Origin: Pleurobrachia bachei
Taxonomy: Eukaryota; Ctenophora; Tentaculata; Cydippida; Pleurobrachiidae
Direction of reading: 5' to 3'
Length of the DNA: 23,483 bases
Assembly: GCA_000695325.1 (NCBI GenBank)
Contig: AVPN01000644.1
Location: 1-23,483 of the forward strand
Positions 19,601 to 23,483 of the stretch are shown piece after piece. The notes under the pieces were generated by a model that was given only the letters and a program-made list of their open reading frames with translations, ran no database searches and was not told the origin of the DNA. The translations under genes were made by a program, and so were the position numbers. Numbering within the stretch: position 1 is the first letter of the stretch; each line of letters opens with the position of its first letter.

Positions 19601-22424
19601 GTCTACATTTATCACTCACCTCTGTTTTCCGAATCGTTTGAAGTTCGTTCAGTCGTCTCTCCAGCTCTTCTAGCTCATCCCGAGGGGCGTCTAGTTCTGC
19701 AAATTGTAGACAATTATATAAACAATTGAAAACAGGTACTGTGGTAGTTATTAGTCTTTGTTATGATATGTTGCGACTTGCGAAACAGGACCGGCTCAAT
19801 AAATGCCCTTGCAAAACCATTCCATATGAGGGCATCGCCCTTGCATGGTTGAATAAAATACATATCATTTTGAAATATGCTCCCACCACCCGGGAGAGAG
19901 AGCGACAATCAACTCTTGACAGCACATAATAGCCATTTTGGTTCTCTCTCTTCCTCCCTTTCTCCCTCTTCCTCTCTCTTTCCATCTCTCTCTCTCTCTT
20001 TCTCTTCCTCGAGCAGGGCTCCTATATATTTCTCTCGTTCCCAGCTCGTGTCTGACAGAAGATGCCCTCCCTCTCTCTTTCACTATCTTTCTCTCTCTCA
20101 CCCTCTCTGTCTCACTCTATCTCTTTCAACTCTCTCCCTCCATTTTCTCTCTATCATTATTTTACCTGACACTCCAAGAAGAAAATGTACGTCAATCAAT
20201 ATATGATCGGAATGTAAGAGTCGTCCGAGAGGTTGCGTTGCATACCAACAACCTGTACCGCACTAAAATAGGGGAATAATTTCAATAAAAAAGGAGGATA
20301 GATATAGAAAATGGGGAGCATGGTAATAGGGGAAATGGGAGACACGATAATAGAGAAATGTAAAATAGGAAATTAGTACTTGGGAACTTGGGAAGCTGGA
20401 TCTGTCGAGATAAAGAGAGACACACACACACACATGCATAATTCTGATATGCAATTATTTAATTAAAACATGAATTTATGTTGTTTATCATTTACATGTC
20501 GTATCGGGTCGCATGATGATTTGTGTTAGCTAGATCAGAAAACTCAATACACACATTTTATGAAACCAATTTTTAGCATAATTTATTAGAGATGTCATTT
20601 CTCAACGTGCAGTGATCCATTCACTGCATTACGACCCCCTCCCATGCCTCTATTGTTTCTCTATTTAACTATAGTCCGTGCCAAATGACTAAGGCGGTTC
20701 GTTTTGCGCGTTACCGGTAGTTTCAGGTGTCTAGCAAACAGGAAACGGGAGATACAGCCGATTCCAACTATACACGGTGTGCGGCTGGGTTGGTTTTAGA
20801 TATTGGAAGACATTGGTCGGACCAAATATGCAAGAATAGCAGCAAAAATTGCGCGGCGGGACCCCTTGAACCGCCTTAGTCATTTGCCAGGGACTATAGT
20901 CTCTCCGTCATCCCTCCCCTCATCCCTATCCCTCCTCTCTCTCCTCCCCCTCATCCCTCCTCTCTCCCTCCTCTCTTCTCGTTATTACGTCACACAAAGG
21001 CAATATCCGTGGTTGGTGGGCGGTGTGGGCGTGTGACGCATATAATGTGACAAAAGTGTTATGAAACACATTCCAAAACAAGGAAACTTTTGAAAAGAAA
21101 TCAACCATCATTTCCTAATGTCAATGTGATAGCGATCACAACGTCATTATATTACATGGTTTCACTGCGCCCCGTAGGTTGAGAGGAGGGTTAGAACGAG
21201 TTTTAGAATTATTCACCCCAGATATTTTCCTTGAAGCACCTGGATCTACTCGACCCCAACTTTACACTAAGGGGAAATGGGAGACACGATAATAGAGAAA
21301 TGTAAAATAGGAAATTAGTTGTTGGGAACTTGGGAAGCTGGATCTGTCGAGATAAAGAGAGAGACACACACACATGCATAATTCTGATATGCAATTATGT
21401 AATTAAAACATGAATTTATGTTGTTTATCATTTACATGTCGTATCGGGTCGCATGATGATTTGTGTTAGCTAGATCAGAAAACTCAATACACACATTTTA
21501 TGAAACCAATTTTTAGCATAATTTATTAGAGATGTCATTTCTCAACGTGCAGATGATCCATTCACTGCATTACGACCCCCTCCCATGCCTCTATTGTTTC
21601 TCCGTCATCCCTCCCCTCATCCCTATCCCTCCTCTCTCTCCTCCCCCTCATCCCTCCTCTCTCCCTCCTCTCTTCTCGTTATTACGTCACACAAATGTAA
21701 TATCCGTGGTTGGTGGGCGGTGTGGGCGTGTGACGCATATAATGTGACAAAAGTGTTATGAAACACATTCCAAAACAAGGAAACTTTTGAAAAGAAATCA
21801 ACCATCATTTCCTAATGTCAATGTGATAGCGATCACAACGTCATTATATTACATGGTTTCACTGCGCCCCGTAGGTTGAGAGGAGGGTTAGAACGAGTTT
21901 TAGAATTATTCACCCCAGATATTTTCCTTGAAGCACCTGGATCTACTCGACCCCAACTTTACACTAATATACATTCCCCCGATGACTCAATCTATAACAA
22001 TCGTGTCAGTGGTATCACATTGAAAACACTAGCAGTGTGCAGTTAATCAGAAGTAGGGGGAGAGAGATGCAACAAGAGCACATGGTGGCAGCAGGGAGAA
22101 AAAGTGAGAGAGAAATCCGATCACAGATGGCTCTCAGTAGAATTATAGGGAGTATACAATACAATTATATACATCCCTGAACCCATCTATTGAGGTAACA
22201 CACACACACTTCCAAACACACACAAATATGTGCTGACAAGGGCGACATATTTTTACCATGTGTATATTTGATTTGAAAGTTCGACACGGTGGTGTTAGGC
22301 TTGTTTTTAGCAAGACGCAAGTTGCAAGACCCGCCTTTACAAATAGCCACACACTTTCAACCTTTTAACTACTTAACGACTTTTATAAGATGGATGGAGG
22401 TACTGAGAGAGGGGGATTGGAGAG

Positions 22425-22471
<47 letters not shown>

Positions 22472-23359
22472 GCGTAATAGATAGCGAGAAAGGAAAGACC
22501 ATATGGAGAGCATATCGTGCTTTAAAACAAGGACGTAAAGCCTAAAGGAGGAGCGAGAGAGACTGAGTGAGAGAGACAATAGAATATAGTTAGAGAAGGT
22601 TTAAAAAAAAAAAAATGATAAAGAATGATCTCCTGTCTAACAGATGTTGACATTACGTACTCACACATTTAAGACTAAGTGCACGTGTGTGACGTGTGCA
22701 GTAGATGATAGACAGTAGACGAAAGGCACATATTGTATGTAAACGACAGATGATCATTCTACATAATTGTGATATTATCATCATTATTATACACTGCAGC
22801 CTTCTTTACACGATATAACCCTCACTTTAGGACACCCTGGATTTAGTATCACTACAGTGTCGGTAAAGTGAGGATCGTAAAAGTCACCATGGAGTACAAC
22901 CAAAACAATGAGATCTCAAGCTCTTTTGCTGTTCCCCATTGCTGAATTTAAAGAGAGGGTGATCGAAAGTGGGAAACCAATTTCTTGTGCGAAATGCATT
23001 TTGTTCAAATGGTGTAATTACGGCAAATATGTAGCTAGTGACTCGTTCCCCCTGATAGGCCGTCCTGCAAGTGGGACTCTGTCTGACAGCCTAGTAATTA
23101 CCCGGACCTAGTAGTACTAGCCACTGCACCACACTGCCGACTAGTTATTACCCGGACCTAGTTCGTGGGAGTAGTGTTCTAGCCACTACACCACCCAGCC
23201 AACTAATCAGTAACCTAATCGACTAATTATATTATTACCTTGTAACGAAATATGACATCCTCGAGATCAATATAAATTACAGAACAGTGGATGTTGTGAA
23301 ATGTCCTCTTTTCCCATACCTCCAAATGTAACCTTGTATCTGTGTCGTGGGGGACGGTC
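9906..23359 (-). CDS. UNC13: UNC-13/Munc13 vesicle-priming protein, 3' part of gene (23 exons)
   Basis: UNC-13 opens syntaxin and drives SNARE assembly at release sites, controlled by Ca2+, diacylglycerol and calmodulin. Exons in gene order: 23239-23359, 20166-20262, 19620-19696, 18728-18827, 18415-18613, 18165-18309, 17873-17973, 16184-16319, 15716-16005, 15440-15599, 15139-15312, 14839-14977, 14457-14557, 14250-14345, 13995-14086, 13706-13844, 12556-12804, 12236-12417, 11988-12090, 10713-11869, 10461-10620, 10215-10358, 9906-10041. All are GT-AG and the phases chain throughout except within 10713-11869. The domain order C2A, calmodulin site, C1, C2B, MUN, C2C is that of Munc13-1 and UNC-13 long forms. 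Stop TGA at 9906-9908. The 5' end (start of C2A) is outside the window. Two oddities: a frameshift in the MUN exon, and an array of decoy splice acceptors before exon 16184-16319. Confidence 0.93.
10713..14345 (-). CDS. UNC13: UNC-13: MUN domain exons, with an apparent frameshift
   Basis: Exons 14250-14345, 13995-14086, 13706-13844, 12556-12804, 12236-12417, 11988-12090 and 10713-11869 encode the MUN domain that binds syntaxin and the SNARE complex. Landmarks: [28 protein letters not shown] (spanning two exons), [18 protein letters not shown] and [18 protein letters not shown]. Exon 10713-11869 is 1157 bp; its entry phase 0 and exit phase 1 require a length of 3n+1, but it is 3n+2. The protein matches Munc13 in one frame up to ARYYSKF (11531-11533) and in another frame from [10 protein letters not shown] (11529 onward). 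A small indel at 11521-11533 is therefore implied, with perhaps three or four residues missing. Without it the protein would stop at 11480. Confidence 0.88.
12910..13669. mobile_element. 760-bp hAT-like non-autonomous transposon in an UNC-13 intron
   Basis: Ends are CCCGGTGACACA and its exact complement TGTGTCACCGGG, flanked by a perfect 8-bp target duplication CCATCGCA (12902-12909 and 13670-13677). An 8-bp duplication points to hAT or P-like transposition. The interior holds two diverged direct repeats of about 125 bp (near 13310-13430 and 13450-13555, sharing ACGCTGAATCAC and GGTCAATTAAG) and Cggcaggatttc-type motifs. No transposase frame is present. It lies in the intron between the exons at 12556-12804 and 13706-13844. 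Confidence 0.85.
14457..15312 (-). CDS. UNC13: UNC-13: C2B domain exons (Ca2+-binding)
   Basis: Exons 15139-15312, 14839-14977 and 14457-14557. The sequence runs [31 protein letters not shown], then [29 protein letters not shown] and DVWYDL. All Asp positions of the Munc13 C2B Ca2+ sites are present ([17 protein letters not shown]), as is the basic helix before KRExDDFLG that contacts PIP2. Ca2+ and phosphoinositide control of release is therefore expected to be kept. Confidence 0.93.
14571..14680. repeat. Three tandem copies of a 39-41 bp unit in an UNC-13 intron
   Basis: Copies begin GCATTAGGGGAG at 14571, 14612 and 14651 (periods 41 and 39) and include AGTGGTT and AATTGAAT/ATTTAAT stretches. 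Intron between exons 14839-14977 and 14457-14557. Confidence 0.7.
15440..16005 (-). CDS. UNC13: UNC-13: C1 domain exons
   Basis: Exons 15716-16005 and 15440-15599. A perfect zinc-binding C1 pattern H-X12-C-X2-C-X13-C-X2-C-X4-H-X2-C-X7-C is present, starting at the His of [11 protein letters not shown]. The ligand loop reads [11 protein letters not shown]. Compared with Munc13-1 GLLWGIARQGM, the rim Trp (C1 position 22) is Val. The second exon, ending [11 protein letters not shown], leads into C2B. Expected role: diacylglycerol-dependent membrane recruitment and potentiation. Confidence 0.94.
16123..16184 (-). repeat. Duplicated 5' splice site of UNC-13 exon 16184-16319
   Basis: On the minus strand AG/GTAACAAGCTTGTTTTGATC occurs twice: at the real donor (GT at 16182-16183) and again 40 bp downstream (GT at 16142-16143). 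The copies contain the palindrome AACAAGCTTGTT. Use of the second donor would add 40 nt with an in-frame TGA. Confidence 0.75.
16184..19696 (-). CDS. UNC13: UNC-13: linker between C2A and C1, with calmodulin-binding site
   Basis: Exons 19620-19696, 18728-18827, 18415-18613, 18165-18309, 17873-17973 and 16184-16319. The first encodes a short charged helix ([20 protein letters not shown]). The middle is Ser/Thr-rich and low in order. Exon 18165-18309 holds [19 protein letters not shown], which aligns with the Munc13-1 calmodulin site ANWLRAFNKVRMQLQEARG: anchoring Trp, hydrophobic spacing and basic residues. The last exon starts [15 protein letters not shown], followed by an acidic EEEVEEE run. 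For exon 17873-17973 two acceptors 5 nt apart are possible; phase with the next exon selects the tatag/GAAGAG site. Confidence 0.85.
16272..17756. repeat. 143-bp tandem array of a copied splice acceptor and exon start
   Basis: Units begin at 16272, 16415, 16558, 16701, 16844, 16987, 17130, 17273, 17416 and 17559, exactly 143 bp apart, followed by a degenerate unit near 17668. The first unit overlaps the real UNC-13 exon 16184-16319; the others contain its first 48 nt (from GATGTGGGATGCAGTGAGTA) and the preceding intron. On the minus strand each unit has several CTAAC branch-point-like motifs, a C/T-rich tract and an intact CAG acceptor. Units 2-9 are almost identical, with only rare single differences. 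Inclusion of a decoy would read about 18 codons ([20 protein letters not shown]) and stop. Confidence 0.95.
17980..18164. other. Short UNC-13 intron with CT-rich tract
   Basis: Between exons 18165-18309 and 17873-17973. The plus strand has repeated CTCCTCTTTCTC motifs at 18030-18100. No further features. Confidence 0.5.
18947..19055. mobile_element. 109-bp hAT-type MITE in an UNC-13 intron
   Basis: Starts CAGGAACCGACCGA and ends with its complement TCGGTCGGTTCCTG, flanked by a perfect 8-bp target duplication ATATCATG (18939-18946 and 19056-19063). The CAG start, short terminal repeats and 8-bp duplication are typical of hAT MITEs. Non-coding. The intact target duplication suggests a fairly recent insertion. 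Confidence 0.88.
19360..19519 (-). promoter_or_regulatory. Candidate internal promoter and alternative first exon of UNC-13
   Basis: A CpG-rich block (19380-19500) inside the intron between exons 19620-19696 and 18728-18827. It includes an NRF1-like CGCATGCG motif and a perfect hairpin TTACAGCGC/GCGCTGTAA (19449-19476). On the minus strand an ATG at 19517-19519 opens [12 protein letters not shown] and ends exactly at a strong donor (CGCGG/gtaaga, GT at 19482-19483) in phase 0, the phase needed to join exon 18728-18827. Short UNC-13 isoforms lacking C2A from internal promoters are known in animals. This exon is inferred, not shown. Confidence 0.35.
19925..20165. repeat. CT-rich low-complexity tract in an UNC-13 intron
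   Basis: Plus strand dominated by CTCTCT and TTCCTC motifs (GA-rich on the gene strand) between exons 20166-20262 and 19620-19696. The long open frames it produces on both strands are compositional artefacts. Confidence 0.75.
20166..23359 (-). CDS. UNC13: UNC-13: C-terminal half of C2A domain (two exons)
   Basis: Exon 23239-23359 encodes [20 protein letters not shown] and exon 20166-20262 encodes [20 protein letters not shown] then [11 protein letters not shown]. Together they align with Munc13-1 C2A ([42 protein letters not shown]). Only one frame is open in each exon, and phases chain (2 in, 0 out; 0 in, 1 out) into 19620-19696. The C2A domain binds RIM and homodimerises. The intron between them is 2976 bp, by far the largest in the gene, and holds the repeats listed separately. 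The earlier C2A exons lie beyond the right edge. Confidence 0.82.
20329..21967. repeat. Tandem duplication inside the long UNC-13 intron
   Basis: Unit 1 is 20329-21270 (942 bp) and unit 2 is 21271-21967 (697 bp). Both start GGGGAAATGGGAGACACG and end CCCCAACTTTACACTAA and are near-identical. The size difference is a 240-bp insertion in unit 1 (20662-20901). Shared content: AT-rich sequence, a CT-rich tract and a CGTCACACAAA/GTGTGACGC region. No coding exon was recognised in either unit. Confidence 0.92.
20662..20901. mobile_element. 240-bp inverted-repeat MITE, in one unit of the intron duplication only
   Basis: The left side has ACTATAGTCC, then CCAAATGACTAAGGCGGTTC; the right side has GAACCGCCTTAGTCATTTG and GGACTATAGT, its complement. 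Unit 2 has an uninterrupted site (GTTTCTCCGTC near 21597), while here TCTC occurs at both borders (20658-20661 and 20902-20905), suggesting a 4-bp target duplication, though the exact border is ambiguous. No coding capacity. Confidence 0.78.
21968..22805. other. Rest of long UNC-13 intron, no gene seen
   Basis: AT-rich intron with a (GA)n microsatellite at about 22430-22468 and a poly-A run near 22603. Short open frames here lack any recognisable protein similarity. Confidence 0.5.
22430..22468. repeat. (GA)n microsatellite
   Basis: About 19 uninterrupted GA dinucleotides on the plus strand. Confidence 0.95.
22806..22880. repeat. Small inverted-repeat element
   Basis: CCTCACTTTAGGACAC on the left faces the complement of CCTCACTTTACCGACAC on the right, with ACGAT near both outer ends. 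It has no interior gene; a tiny MITE or a fold-back remnant. Confidence 0.5.
23085..23210 (-). mobile_element. tRNA-derived SINE head, two tandem copies
   Basis: On the minus strand GGTGTAGTGGCTAGAAC (about 23178-23195) and GGTGCAGTGGCTAGTAC (about 23116-23132) carry good Pol III box A matches (TGGTGTAGTGG). Each is followed by CTAGGTCCGGGTAATWACTA, a weak box B position. The period is about 58 bp. The copies look like a degenerate tRNA-like dimer, not a functional tRNA, since arm pairing is poor. No poly-A or target duplication was identified. Confidence 0.5.
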
Positions 23360-23414
23360 CTGGAGAAAAAGCGGTTAGCACACAATGAAAGACACCTGGG
23401 TCAGCGGTGAGAGG

Positions 23415-23415
<1 letters not shown>

Positions 23416-23483
<68 letters not shown>
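23416..23483. repeat. (GA)n microsatellite at right edge
   Basis: An uninterrupted GA run reaching the end of the window, which probably ended the contig or made the boundary hard to assemble. Confidence 0.95.

Noticed and set aside
19877-20279. Overlapping open frames of about 110 codons on the plus strand
   Set aside because: They arise from CT-rich low-complexity sequence and overlap a real UNC-13 exon on the other strand.

Overview
This is a stretch of animal (metazoan) nuclear genome. The genes have GT-AG introns, mostly short (about 80 to 900 bp), and encode animal-type proteins: a Munc13/UNC-13 synaptic-vesicle priming factor, the XPR1 phosphate exporter, mitochondrial choline dehydrogenase (CHDH) and a VPS51 first exon. 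The intergenic and intronic DNA holds small terminal-inverted-repeat transposons, a tRNA-derived SINE and (GA)n or (CT)n tracts. The protein divergence and compact introns suggest an invertebrate; I cannot place the species. Exon coordinates below were derived by hand from splice consensus, reading-frame phase and protein-family similarity.

Left part (1-8960): the 5' half of XPR1 (minus strand, nine exons, 133-2547) is followed on its upstream side by CHDH. A segment from inside XPR1 exon 4 to near the start of CHDH (1901-4479) has been tandemly duplicated (4480-7292). This leaves CHDH-1 without its 5' end and joined to a duplicated XPR1 5' fragment, then an intact intronless CHDH-2 (595 aa, 5594-7381). 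A third CHDH 5' fragment (8526-8878) lies directly after an isolated VPS51 first exon (plus strand, 8375-8506). A Tc1/mariner-type MITE (5069-5240) is present in only one copy of the duplication.

Right part (9906-23359): an UNC-13 gene on the minus strand. I trace 23 exons (about 4.3 kb of coding sequence) from the end of the C2A domain to the stop codon: C2A end, a linker with a Munc13-type calmodulin site, C1, C2B, MUN and C2C. The 5' end lies beyond the right edge. The MUN exon 10713-11869 contains an apparent frameshift near 11521-11533.

The most striking feature is a 143-bp tandem array (16272 to about 17756) in which the 3' splice site and first 48 nt of one UNC-13 exon are repeated about ten times. 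It makes a ladder of near-identical decoy acceptors, each with branch-point-like CTAAC motifs and a G-quadruplex motif on the opposite strand. The 5' splice site of the same exon is duplicated as well. Other introns hold a 760-bp hAT-like element with an 8-bp target duplication, a 109-bp hAT MITE, a roughly 0.7-0.9 kb intronic tandem duplication with a 240-bp inverted-repeat insertion in one copy, and a candidate internal first exon for a short UNC-13 isoform.
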